Shown: piece by piece, positions 1-12,497 of the stretch
Position numbering within the stretch: the stretch's first letter is position 1
Layout of the letters: each line of letters starts with the position of its first letter
Origin: Drosophila miranda
Lineage: Eukaryota > Arthropoda > Insecta > Diptera > Drosophilidae
NCBI RefSeq assembly: GCF_003369915.1
Contig: NC_046677.1
Coordinates: 30,150,913-30,214,912, forward strand
Length of the DNA: 64,000 nt
Direction of reading: 5' to 3'
The notes under the pieces: generated by a model
The model's input: only the letters and a program-made list of their open reading frames with translations
Databases searched by the model: none
Told to the model about the DNA's origin: nothing
Position numbers and translations under genes: made by a program

Positions 1-406
1 AGGCATTACGGACCAGAACTCACCTGGAAAGAAGGCAGGAAAGCCGCAAAGTTAGCCGCAAAGGCCAGAAATATCTCTCATCTCATCAGCCCGATCCTGA
101 TCAGCCGATCAATAGCACGGAAAATTGCAGCCATGAGCCAGAATGTTGTTGTCTTATGAAAAATAAAAGCGAAAGCAAACAAAATTGGCAACATTGCCGC
201 ACCCCCCACACCCCACGCCCCGCCCCGTCCCGCCCCTTCCCCAAAGGCGACAATCGACGTTGCCTGCTCGCAGTGGCTGCCATTTCCAGTTACCATTAGC
301 CGAGGGAAGGACATGTCGCACCCTCGAACAAAAAATAGCAGGAAAAAGCAAGGCAGAGGAGTGCAACGGTGGAGCGACTCGACGAGCGGGGTACCCGGTA
401 GTGGAA

Positions 407-501
407 GGCTCCTCTGGGAAGCAGGCAGGAGGATGCTAGGCTCCTCTGGGAAGCAGGGAGGAGGATGCTAGGCTCCTCTGGGGAGCAGGGAGGAGGATGC
501 T
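407..501. repeat. 32-bp tandem repeat, three copies
   Basis: Three head-to-tail copies of a 32-bp unit beginning GGCTCCTCTGG lie at 407-438, 439-470 and 471-501. They differ at only a few positions, which points to recent expansion. No gene is associated. Confidence 0.9.
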
Positions 502-805
502 CTGGCAGAAGCCCTCGAAAAGAGTTGGAACCGCGAAAGTTTTGAAGACAGAAAGGAGCCCAATTGACGTGTGAGGCTGATCCTGGCGGGAGTCCCATAT
601 ACCCTTCCTCGCGTCGAATACCCGCTGCAGGAGCAAGGAAAAACTGCTCCTGTGCTGCATGAGCGAACTTGGCAGAGATGTCGTCGACGTCGCTGTCGCC
701 ATCGTCTGACGATGTGCAAACTGGCGGAGTGACAGCAAATGGCGCGGAAACTGTGTGTACGCCAGCGTCAACTAATCGTGGGTGAACAAATCTTTATATA
801 TACAA

Positions 806-829
806 CCATCCATCCATCCATCCATCCAT
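806..829. repeat. CATC microsatellite
   Basis: About six uninterrupted CATC tetranucleotides, in a noncoding stretch. Confidence 0.85.
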
Positions 830-3800
830 ATGTATATCTGTGCCGCCGCACCTTCCAGCCCACATTCAAGGCTCTGCCATGACGTCTGTGGGGGTGCAGG
901 GCCTTCGATTGCAGGTGGCTATGACTCTGGCTTATGCGCTGGGCGTTGACTTCTAGCCGTCACTGTGGCTCTGCCAGTGGTGTGGTATGGAAGGCAATGA
1001 TTGCTTTGACTTCTGAATGAATGGCAAATCAATTAATGAAACCCGAGGGGAGAAAAAGCCCCATCGAGCCTTTGGGGCACAGCATTGTCTATAAAAAAGC
1101 CCGCAATCTTTTGCAAATAAATATTAAAATATGTGTAAAGGCCTTAGCTCTAAGAATTCTAGTTTAATGTTTTACCCATAGAAATGGCAGCAAAAAGCAC
1201 TCTTAGCAGGTGAAAACTATGCCTCAAATATTCCTCTTTATTCCCCATAAATGAGGCAAGACCATGGCCCACTAGCCTGCAGTAAAAACCATATTTTGCC
1301 GACAAAAGCCAGACCCAGGAGTGTATCCTTTATTGTTTTTCCCCGCTCCATATTTCACATAAACTGTCTTCATAAGACGATCCATGCTCGGAAGAACTAT
1401 GTGCAACGGAATACCAGCGGTGCCGTGCCCCTTTTGGCGGCATGCACGTGTTGCAAGCCCGGTTATGTCGTTGTCCGAACCGAAAAACAGAAAACCTGAA
1501 ACCGAAAGAGAACGTTATTGCTGGCTAATTTCCCATGTGCATGCTTGCTTGTTAAATTGATGCATAGACCCGGGCAGGACCCGAACCAGAACCAGGACGA
1601 AGCCCAGGACCAGACGAGGTCATGGGGAAAGTGGCAAGCCATGTTCGGCGGACGGTGGCGGGGGGGGGCAAGCCCCCTAAGAGCGGTGCAGCAGCAGCAT
1701 AACTGAAAATATTGTGAAAATAGTAGAGCCGGCCGCTGTGCAACAATGGCCGCTGCCCCGCCCTCCGTTGCAGGTATTTGCGGTGGGGTTTTTGACACAA
1801 ATTTTGCCGATGACATGTTCAATACACAAAGCTGCGTGCTTAAGTTCGCTCATCCGTATTGTTGTGCTCGTGGCAGAGTACCAGAGCACCAGAGTACCAG
1901 AGTGGCTGCCACATGCAACCGGAGTGCTCTCCTCCACCTCCTCTGTATTTGTCCTCCCCTGCCAGCACGTGTTTAGGGCTGCCACAGCCCAGTCGCTCTG
2001 TGTGCTCTGCCGACGAGGCTTCAACTTCATTTATCACATTCGAAGGAAAGAAAAACCCACGCCCAGAGAGATTGGGGCCTGGATCTGGCCTTTAAAGCAC
2101 TTGCTTTTTAAATTTGCATTTTCCTGTCAGCGGGTGACACATAAATTTGACAATATACTCCTCCCTGACCCTCCTTCTGCTCCTAGGCCGCATTATCCCA
2201 TTAAGACTCTTAATGGAGTCACACACGTGTGGAGCCTTGTCTCGTCATAAATCTCAGCGGGAAAGTCTCTTCCTGCTTGGGTCTGTGGGTGGGGGGGAGG
2301 GGGGCACACCCCTGGCTGATTTGATATATCCACCTCATAGAGGATATTTATGCCTTTCACTTACCGGAGACCCGAACGTTATGCCTGCCACAGCGATTGT
2401 GGCAAATGCCCAAAGTTCGCCTTCAAATTAGCCAATGCTCAAGGAGTGGCCGTTGTGGCGTTTAAATTATTGAAACTTTTCCGCCGCAGAAATCCATGCA
2501 TTTAGAAAACTTTGCGATAACACACCCAGGGGACCGTTTTGGCGGGTCGGCGGCGAGATATATGGCCGGCAATTGGGCGAAAACATCCTGTGGATGCCAT
2601 CTACATTTTGATGGCCAATACACCGAAGTTCTGTGCTGTTTCCAAGGCAGATTCCTACCCCAAGATGAGAGCGGTAATCATTCCTGGAGTCTGCTTAAAC
2701 ATTGTCGGATCCGACAGCCCAAAAAGGGGCTTTAATTGGCCAAACTGCAGATCTGGCCCCTCTCTCGGGGAGCTGGAATTTTTTGTTGATTTCCGTTTTG
2801 CATTTTCCGGCAAAACCACAAAAAAAAAAAACACTTTTTCGATTTCGGAATTTGTTTTTCTATGGCCCAGAGTGTCGGTTGGCAGCAGTGCCTCTGCCTT
2901 GCCTCTGCCGTGCCTCTGCCGTAATAAAAATCGTGTCCCGACATATCTCAGCAGGCCTGTCACACGTGTCGAAGCAGTGCAGGATTCGTTCCCCCCCTGC
3001 CAGTCCCCCCACCAGTCCCCCGTGGCCTATTCAAATTGTTCATTTGCTGTCTCCAAGCTTTTGCTTTGGCAACTCTTTTCTCGGGTTTTTTTCTTGTGCT
3101 GCTGTCAGAGCCATCGGAGGTTAAGGCCTAATGGTTTTTTGTGCCACATTTACAAATGCTTTGAAAAGCAATTAGTGCCGACAAATGCGTGCCTTGACAT
3201 TGGCCCGGCCGAAGACATTGCCTGTCAGGGGCTGCCAACGATTTGTCATGCGGCAAGAAGGCTTCAAGCAAAGAAGGGAAATGCCCGAAGGAGGGGAGGT
3301 TATTCATGGCTTCATATTGCGGGCTTATGCCTTCCAAAAGGGATATTCCTGCCTCAATCATTCCTTGTTCTTTATAGCCCAGCGAGAGAAAAGCCCTTTA
3401 CCTGGTTAGCCGCTGTCAAAAGTGCATTTAATTCAATTTCCCAGTAAAGCGGCAGCCCCGCTAAAAGGCTGCTGCTGCTGTGCACCAAAGTTGAGTAGCT
3501 GCCTGATTAAATTTACACACTGAACCGCAACTGTTGCATCCACACAGGGCACACACACAGGGCCGCATCCAGCAGATCAGAGCAAAAACCAATAAAAAGG
3601 CAGGCAGCTTGAACGAATTTTATATCCCCGACAGCAGGAACAAAGCCAAGGAGCTGCTGCTTCGGCTGTGCCTTAAAGTAGGAAATCAATCGAAGGCTGC
3701 CAGATGGGAGCCCCCATCGATGGCTTGTAAGTGGGAGGGCTGTAAAGATTTTTATAACAAAAACTGCACGGACAGACGCTGCGTATGAGCAATTTGATCT

Positions 3801-5544
3801 CGGGGCAGCTGCCTCGAGTGGCTCGAGTGCCCCGAGTGGCTGCCCCGAATTAAAAGAGGATGCACCGAAGGGAAAGCAGTCGAAAATTGGAATTGGATGG
3901 CAGGCAATTGGGTATTTTTCTATATTTCTATAACTCTTCCGCACGAATGGCACACTTCAAATGTTAATCAGTGCCGGACGGGACGCCACTCGGCCACTCG
4001 GCCACTCGGCCACTCGGCATGTGTCAAGTGTAGCAATATTGATGTGCAATCTCAAGAGCTGCAACCGCATTGCTCAATTTGCATGCACTAGAGCTCCTCC
4101 TGGTCCTCCTCCTGCTGCTCCTCCTCCTGCTGTGCATTTTCCGAGAGCCTTTGCAGGGCTCATGCATAAATTCAAATGGGAGTCGGCAGGGCTCTGGCTC
4201 CGTCTCTGGCTGGACATTCAGTCTATAAGATTCATGATTCGGCAAACAAATGGCTGGCAATTTTTCACAGCGATCGAAGGTTGCTTTGCATAATTGAGGC
4301 GGGGCCGGGTCTGGCCCGGCCCGGACGGAGAGAGAGTCCATCATTTATTATAACGCACTTTGATGAGAGCTTCTGGAAGCCACAAAACGCTGAAATTATT
4401 CTTTAGTCGGTGCTAAATCAAAGCGATTCGATGTGGCATGTGGCATGTGGCATGCAATCAGCAACAATAGCAATCCGAGTGCCGTAACCCAGCCACAACG
4501 GAAGCGGAAGCAATTTTCATTTGCGTCGAGTTCGGTTTCAGCTCTGGTGTCGTCCTTGCGGTCGCTTAGGGTCCCGGACCCGGCAAATGCTCAGCGACAT
4601 GTTGCCACACAACAGATAGGTGGGGCACGAAGCGCGCCAGGAAGTGTGGCCCCCAGAATGCACTGCGGTCTGCGAAGGTTTGCATTCCCTTTCGGGGTTT
4701 TTCTTCGAGTGTAGAAAAACGATTTGGCGCTTGGGTTTCATAAACAGTCACACTTTATTACGGATTCGGATAGATACAGTTTCCGGACTTGGGATTATAT
4801 CGAAAAATTCCAAGTTCTTGGGTCTGCTTAAACGGGGAAATCTTTCTTTTTAGGGGGGGAGGGGGGCCTGTACTTAGACACTATCTTTTATATATAGTAT
4901 ATGTATGTAAGTGTGTGTCTAATCCACTAACTACGTGCTATTTTATTTTTATTTTTATTTTTATTTTTCATGTTTAAATTCTCAAACAGCGGCTGCTCAA
5001 TTTTGAATCGCATTGGCCAAATATACAAAGTGTCCTTTCTCCTTTCTTTACTTTTTCTGGAGTTCTATCTTGCTTAATATTTATTTACAGAATATACGGG
5101 GGTTTTTATCACATTTGAAATGTGTGAAATTAATTTTTAATCGGGGTTTCCTCTGGGTCTCTCTTACATTTCTACCAATTTTATATACACACGAGCATAT
5201 AAAAAGTGTTTTTTCTTTAAAATTAAATTACAAGTATCTTAGTGAAACTCCCGTTAGGGTTTTTATTAATTGTGAAAATGGCAGTGTGATCGCAGAGGGG
5301 GGCGGGGGTGGCGGGGGGGTCACCGAATGATTAATGCACTTAACAGCGAACTCAAATCCTAATTACCGCACTTCGATTTGACCCCGGAAACAGTGCATCC
5401 GCACTGCCATTAATTATACGCCCTGCGGGCCCCCGCTGGGGGTGCGGCTTACGTCGGTGTCGTGCTTACTGTTTGCTTGGCAAACCTGCCCGCGGATGAG
5501 GCCACTGATGCCACTGATGCTGCGGTCGAGACGGAGCCCCTGGG

Positions 5545-6224
5545 TCAGTTAACGCTGACCAGCGGCTCCAGAGTGCTGCTCAAATGGACCAGATGCTGCT
5601 GCACCTCGCGGAGGCCGGCCAGGCTCCCCTCCATCGGGTGGTTGTGCGGCGGAGGCAGGACCACAACCACAGCCTCGGCTGGCGGGGGCATCGGCATCGG
5701 CATTGGCATGGGGGAGGGGGCGCCCGGCGGAATGACAGTCGCTGCAGCTGCCACGGCGGCCATGGTGGTGGCTGAGCCCGGCGAGTGGGAGACGCTGTAC
5801 ATGAGGCTGCCCATGCTGGGGTGCTGCTGGTACACGACTGGCGGAGGCGGGGCCGGAGCCGGGGGCAGCATCAGCTCGTCGATGGTGCAGACGCGATCGT
5901 CGATGGGAAAAGTGAAGCTGATTTCCTTTCCCTTGTCTTCGCCGGTGCTCGGAGCGGGGGCGGGGGCGGGGGCGGGGTCATGGGCTGGCGTGCTGCCATT
6001 GCCAGGACTCGGACTGGGACTCGCTCCATGCCCGTTGGCCTTTGCCAGTGGTCCAGATACGGTTCCTCCTGCTGCTGCTGCTCCTGCTGCTCCTGCTGCT
6101 GTTCCTGTGGCCGGGGATGTGGCCAGGGTCAGTGTGGTTGTTGTTGTGGGCGAGCTGCCACTCCCATTGCCCAGCGCTGTAATTTTGGTCGCCTCCAAAT
6201 TCTTTTCCAGGCACTTGCCCTCGC
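5545..6224 (-). other. last coding exon: low-complexity cytoplasmic tail
   Basis: This exon encodes nearly all of the intracellular tail of the LRR protein. It alternates low-complexity stretches (Thr run, Ala/Gly block, PA and PM dipeptide repeats, Pro runs, Val run) with one ordinary-looking block containing FTFPIDDRVCTIDELM and a nearby SLMYSVSHSPGS stretch with a tyrosine. The PA and PM repeats match GC-rich tandem DNA and are likely to vary in length between strains. The reading ends at TGA, 5547-5545. Confidence 0.85.
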
Positions 6225-9200
6225 CTGCGGAGTATACAAAAGGGAAAGAGGGAAAATGGGGTAAAAGCAAATGAGTATCAGCGATGGCAGTAGAAGAAGC
6301 TGCGGAAGCGGCCCCAAGGCACAGCCTCTGCAGTGTATGCCCCCCCTCCCCCTTGTGGCAGTCACTGTTTAATTCACAGTTCACTCACATTCTACAGATC
6401 CCAGAGAAATATCTCAATTGCCAATTGACTGCCCGAAGAAAGAGTTTCCATCTGAAAAAACCCCACCCAAGGCAGGCCCCCTTTAACTCCATTTCCCCCT
6501 CTAAAGACTCCTCTCTATCCCTTATTTACTTGGCTTTCGGCGGAGTATCTGTCGGCCGTGGTTTCCATGGGAAAAAGTCACAGTTTCGGCCACTTTTTGC
6601 CCAGCTCTAGGACCAACAACAAACAGCCCCTTGGGTGGGTGGTTTTTTTTCTCCTTCTGTCAGCTGAAAAAGCCCCCCTCCCCCTGCACCACCCCTTGGC
6701 CAGACTTTGTTTATCGTGGGAATCGAATTTTTGTGTGCGGCAAAAAGTTTCCGTGCGGCGAGGCGACAGCCTCTAAGGCCATTTTATTGTTTGTGCAGAA
6801 ATGCTACAATTGCGTAAATTCGGAGAAGTTTTTGTTTTCTGTGTGTTTGCCCCAGGAGTACGCTCCGCCGAATGGGGCAGGGCCCGTGGGCCAGTTTCAG
6901 GTGAGACTCCCCCAACTGGGAGGGCGCCCTGGCTGGTCAGTGTGAAATTTATTTATTCCTCAATTAGGGGGACTCGTACTCGGAGGGGGGGACGAGTCCG
7001 AGCCTCTAAGGAGCCCCGTATAATGAAGCACGTTCTGGTAATTAATTAAGTGCGGCGACTTGTTCCTTTTTTAATTTTGGGGCAATCATTCGCGTGCGAG
7101 TGCAGGGCCCATAAATAGCCATCCGGCTAGGACGTCTTTGGCCTGGAGCCTGAAGCCTGAAGCCTGAAGCCTGGCAAATTGCCCGTTACTCTCGCCTCCC
7201 GCTTCGGTTGTAATTAAATTGGATGCTGCTAATCTCAGTCGGCGGCGCTGTTTGTGTCTACTTACTGCCATTCAGGTGATCCTCCCTGGTGTAGTAGCGG
7301 GCCCGGTTCTTGGAGAAGCAGGCCACCAGCGACAGGATAATGACGGCAATTAGCACAAAGATGATGCCGCCCAGAATGGCCAGAGTATTGAGGCCGCCTA
7401 GAGATAGAGAGAGAGAGAGAGATAGAGTTGGAGAGAGCACACACAAAACGATGGAGATTAAGGCACGTATTTTAATTTTAAGTGTCCTTGCCACCGGACC
7501 ACTCCCCCCCACGCCCCTCTATGGCTTACCGTGCTCAAGAAAATTATACGAGGTGCTGGCCGCATTCTGCTCCTCGTCGCTGATGTAATCCAGGCACGTG
7601 TGCAGCCCGCCAATGTCCAGGTTATTTATTTCGGCGCCTCGCAAACTTTTGGGCAGGAAGCAAATTGGATATGTGTCCCATTTCCACTGCAGCTGCAAGG
7701 AGAGAGGAGAGGGCGAGTCAGCTTTGGGGTTCTTTGCGATGCGACACTCGCAGGGCAAGACCCCTTGAGCCCTCGGTGGAGAGCGCATCGTGCCCTTTGG
7801 GGGCATCATCAATCAGCAAAGGCTTTGAAAACTAATTGAAATTTCCAGTGCCCGACTCTTGATGCCCGATGCCCGATGCCCGATCCATGATTATTTTATT
7901 CACTTACTTGCCGCACGACATTTATTAATTTCCCCATGTGGCACTCGTCGCAGATCAGGGGATTGTTGTCGAGCCGCACGTTGCGGATGCCTTGGATACG
8001 CAGGGCCGTGTCCTCGTTGATGCCGTATAATTGATTTCGGGATAAATCCAAAAACTGCCGAAGAAATGCCCACAAAAGTTCAATTAAAAGTGCATTACAA
8101 GACAGAGAGAGGGGGAGAGAGGGAGGGGGAGGGACAAGTACAGTTTCATTTTGATGGCAAAAGCCTGCCTGCTGCTGAAATGACAATTAGCTAAGGACAG
8201 ACGGAGGGACAGACGGGCCCACAGAAGTCCCAGGAATTGGCCAAAAACAATTTGGGTATTTTTGTAAGGGGTGGAGGGGGTGGAGGGGCTGCTGGAGTGA
8301 AGTGTATACACAATTAAATTCAATTAAAATGAAAGGCTTAATGGCTATAAAATGATTGTTGTTGCAGGACCATAAATTTGCCACAGTCCACGGCCACAAT
8401 AACAGAGAGAGAGAGAGAGAGAGAGTCCACTCCGAGAAGTGGTGGAGCACGGGGGAGAGGGGCGCCCGAGTGACGTGCGGCACGTACAGGGACAGCGGAG
8501 GGACTTGCAACGAAATAAAGCCACGGGTTTGGCTTGTTGTCACAAATGTATAAACAGAAATGGCAAACGCTAACGAAAACTGCAAATAGTAATGGCTGAA
8601 GGGTCCTCTGGCGTCCTCTGGCATCCGCTGGCATCCTCTGTTGTCGCTGAAATATTCTACAAATTGGCCAGAAATAACAATAGATGGATCCTTCGGGGGG
8701 AGAGAGAGGGACAAAGGGGTGTCTGTGTGCAGGACTTACCTCCAGCTCTCGACAGGGATCGATGACTTGCAGCGCCATGTTGTCCAGCGAATTGCCCGAG
8801 ATATTCAGATAGCGGAGCTGCTTGAAGGGCGTGAGAAGGCCAACAGGCAGGGGGCCCATGTCCGCAATGGCCAAGTGCGTCAGCTGGGGAATGAGCTGCA
8901 AGAAAAGGTTTCCCCTTTAAGAGAGAGTCAAAGACGGGGAGGCCAGAGGGCAACCCACCTCGAAGGTGTCGCGCATTTCCATGAGATCCATCAGCACATT
9001 GCCGCTGATATTCAGGGCCAGCAGATTGCCCAGCCCCCGCACGGACTGCGGCTCGAGGCGCACCAGCTTGTTGTAGGACAAGTCGAGGAATGTCAAGTTG
9101 GTCAGCTGCAGAAACGAGTCGTTGGGCACTTTGGCCAGCCGATTGTACGATAAATCTGAAAAGGGTTCGAGCAAAGGGCGGGGGTCACTTGAGAGTTCTT

Positions 9201-12200
9201 GGGAGCGTATAATCCCCCCCTCCCCCATGGCTTACCCAAGTGATTAAGACTCTTCTGCATGCGAAAGAGCTGGTCGACGACCACGGACAATTGATTGCCG
9301 TCCAGCAGGACTTTGTTGAGGCGCTTCACATCGCGGAACTCGTCCTTCTCGAGGAACTTGAACTGCGGGGAGAAGCGAGCAAAATAATTGGAAAAACTGA
9401 AAGCAAAAACCGAAGAAAAACCAAAGGCGACAAACCTCGTTGCGTCCCAAATCCAATTCGCTTAAAAGCGGCAATAAATTGTACAGCTGCGGATTGATTT
9501 TCTTTAGCTGACAATTTCGGCATTTGAGTACTTTGAGGTCCTGCAGGAGGAGACATGGAAGACACAGAACAATGAGGGGGAAACATGGGCGTGGCTCTCA
9601 AAACACTCACCGACACATCGCGGAACACATCCGGCTGTAAGTCCTGGAGCGGATTTCCGCTCAGGTCCAGATACTTGAGTCTGCTCAGCATGAAGAAGTT
9701 GCGCTGCACGAGCTCCACGATTGAGTTATCGGCCAAATTGAGACGGCGCAGATCCTGGCCGGGGGAAAGGCGGGGGAAAACAAGGCAAAAAGTTTATTAC
9801 GGCACGCACTAAATTAATAATACTTTACGATCAAGTACAGGACTACAGGACTACAGGACTACAGGACTATGGCTAATAATTCATAAATCAGGCAAACATT
9901 CCCCGGTCACGGGCGGCGGACTCCGGAAACTGCCAAAAAAGTTGCAACTGCAGCAGAAGGAGGACGTGGGAGGAGGCGGAGGAGGACGTGGGAGGACCAG
10001 GAAGTCGCCAGAGTGCAGTGGAAAACAAAATCGAAAGCAAATTGAAGACAACGAAAGTAACTTTTGGTGCCCGGACCCGGGACCGGGACCGGGCCCTGGA
10101 CCGGGCACTTCCGCTGGCTGCTGGCTGGTGGCTGCTGGCAGGACTTTAATTCAAGCACGTAAGAAACAACTCCTTTGCCTCCGTTTTGCCCCAAAAAGTA
10201 GCTGGCCCCCCCCATTTGGGGCTGCTATTAAAAATTCCATAAAATTTATTACAAGAAACGGAATACAGCGGCACAAAATCTACTCGTGCAAAAATTGCAA
10301 TCATCTTTGGGCTTAAACGGGGTGCCCTATCGGGGCTAACAAGGACTGGACAGATGTGGAGCCGGAATGCAAGGGCAAGGCTGAGGCTTTGCAGGATTAG
10401 CTGTACACCGAGGCATCTGCTCGATCGGAGATGCGTATTTCCAAGGCCTCTGACCCACTCCAGAGGGTTTAAACCCGATTGCGGGTTGCCTGTAGCCACC
10501 AGTAGCCTCGTAATTATGTTGGAAAATTCCCCTACATCTCCGTGTAATGAGTTTTTATTTGAAACAAACAAAAAAGCCATCAGTTATGGCCCCCTCTCCC
10601 CCCCTGCCCAACGTCCGTGCCCCTGTACTCACCGTCAAATGACGAAACGTTGAGCTGGCCATGCGTAAAATTTTATTCTTCGATAAATCCAATTCGATGA
10701 GATTATCCTGGCCCCGAAAGTTGTTTTCCGTGATGTTGGTAATATTGTTCTTGGACAGATCTGGACGTGACACCGCGATGGTAATTGTTGTTTTTTATCG
10801 CACACGAAACACATGAAAAAACAGAGAATTATATTTAAATTGTGTAACATATTCCCCGAATTTCTGCAGAGATTAAAGACCGAAGCTGGAGCCCGTCGAA
10901 AGCACATTGCACATACGCCCCGTTGTCTAGGCAACGTCCTGACTGACTGCCACGCCCCGTCTAAACATTTAAATGTACGATAAAAATGAGGGAAAAGGAA
11001 AAGCCAAGGGAAAAGCGAAAGGAATCCCCAACTGCAGTGGAACTTTGCCTTTTTTTGTGGCATGTGGAATGAAACGGCAAAAAATAAAGATCACAGAATG
11101 TAAATAATTGGGGACCGGGTATCTGTATCTGTTGTATCTGTATCTGTCCCGTGGCGAGGGGGGGGCGGGGCCACTGGAGTTTTAAAACCCTCCCGCGGGG
11201 GCGGGGGACCCCCCCTCGTAAAACACAAATAAACAAGTTTAAAGCCCCGACCGATATCGGGCCAATGCTTTCGTTGGCTTTACACTTGATTTTTGGTTGT
11301 TGTTTTTTTGCTGCCGTCATTCGTTTGCCGAATCTTATTTTATTTTCGGGGCGCTTTTTGCTGTTTGGCGCATCAATTTCAATTTTATTGACAAGACAAC
11401 AAGCCACTGGCGGGGCTAAGGCGACGGCTGGATGCCCTAACGGCAGAGAACTACTACTATAGGTCCTGGACAGCATTTGTGCCCCCAATTGAGGGCCATC
11501 TTAGGCCACTCTGGGCTTTAATTAGTCGTCGAGATTCTGGGGCACTGGCTTGATGTTAAGTTCTAGAGACCCCTTGATAGGATAGCCGTGTCCTGGCCAC
11601 TGCTTTGCTCATTTAACGTTTGCGCTCCTTTATTTGCGTTTGCCTTCGCGTTTTACGAGGCTGCAGATCGCTGGGCTCCCCCTTTGATTGTTCCCCCATA
11701 ACATTTGCATATCAGCGGGTGGCTGCCGCCTTTTGATTCACGTCTGTGGGAGGCGGCCTCGTAAACCCATTGATTACTCACCTAATATCCGCAGATATTT
11801 GAGGCCCCAGAAGGACTCGGCCCCGATGGCGGGCAGGTTGGAGTCCGTGATGCGCAGGATCTCCAGCTTCATGAACTGCCGCAGAGCTGGCCCAATCGTA
11901 ATGGAGTTCCTGGGGCCGCGTATGATGATGACCTTCACGTCGATGTCCAGCTCGCTGGCGGACAGCAGGGAGTTGAGGCCACCTGTAAAAGAGAGAGAAA
12001 GAGAGAGAGAGAGAGGGGGCAGGCCCCCTTTAATAGGCGTGGCTTGAACTAATTCCATTGTCCATGTCCATCCGCGGCTATAAATACGCTGGAACTGCGG
12101 TGCTACGTGGCTTGGCTACAATAGTGGCCCCTCGACAAAGCCCACAAGATCATTAATTGCAGGCACTATTCGTGTGTGGCCGTGGCGGGGGCGGGGGGGG

Positions 12201-12458
12201 GGGGGGGGGGGGCATCCCAACAATGTCCACCCAGCCAGTCGGAATCTATTTAGAATTCGCCAGCAACTACTGCCAACTGAACGGATCCCAGTTACCATTA
12301 AGGATTCCTTCTGGCCAGGCCCCCCTTTCCCCCCCCCTCCCCACATTTGTATTCAGCGGAATTTTTTAGTTTTCGCTTACTTTCCATTGTGCCCCACAGA
12401 ATAGTGCTTCAGATCTGAGCTTTATGCATTTTGCATGGCTAAATGTTTGCCTGTGTGT

Positions 12459-12497
<39 letters not shown>

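Larger units (their letters stand above)
1..5520. other. gene-poor flank with simple repeats
   Basis: I see no gene I can support here. The stretch carries short tandem repeats and AT-rich blocks typical of Drosophila noncoding DNA. Its longest open frame (2539-3447, plus strand) begins at a TTG, reads through a poly-A run and has no recognisable domain. On the minus strand an AATAAA motif near 5260 could serve as the poly(A) signal of the leucine-rich-repeat gene that ends at 5545. A run of repeated ATTTTT units lies near 4940-4970. Confidence 0.6.

Noticed and set aside
2539..3447. 302-codon open frame on the plus strand
   Set aside because: It begins at a TTG, reads through a poly-A run, has no domain and no coding-like codon pattern; first ATG is well inside. 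Treated as a chance frame.
5585..6264. Long plus-strand frames opposite the LRR tail exon
   Set aside because: They are the antisense of GC-rich tail repeats; the minus frame continues a fully spliced gene.
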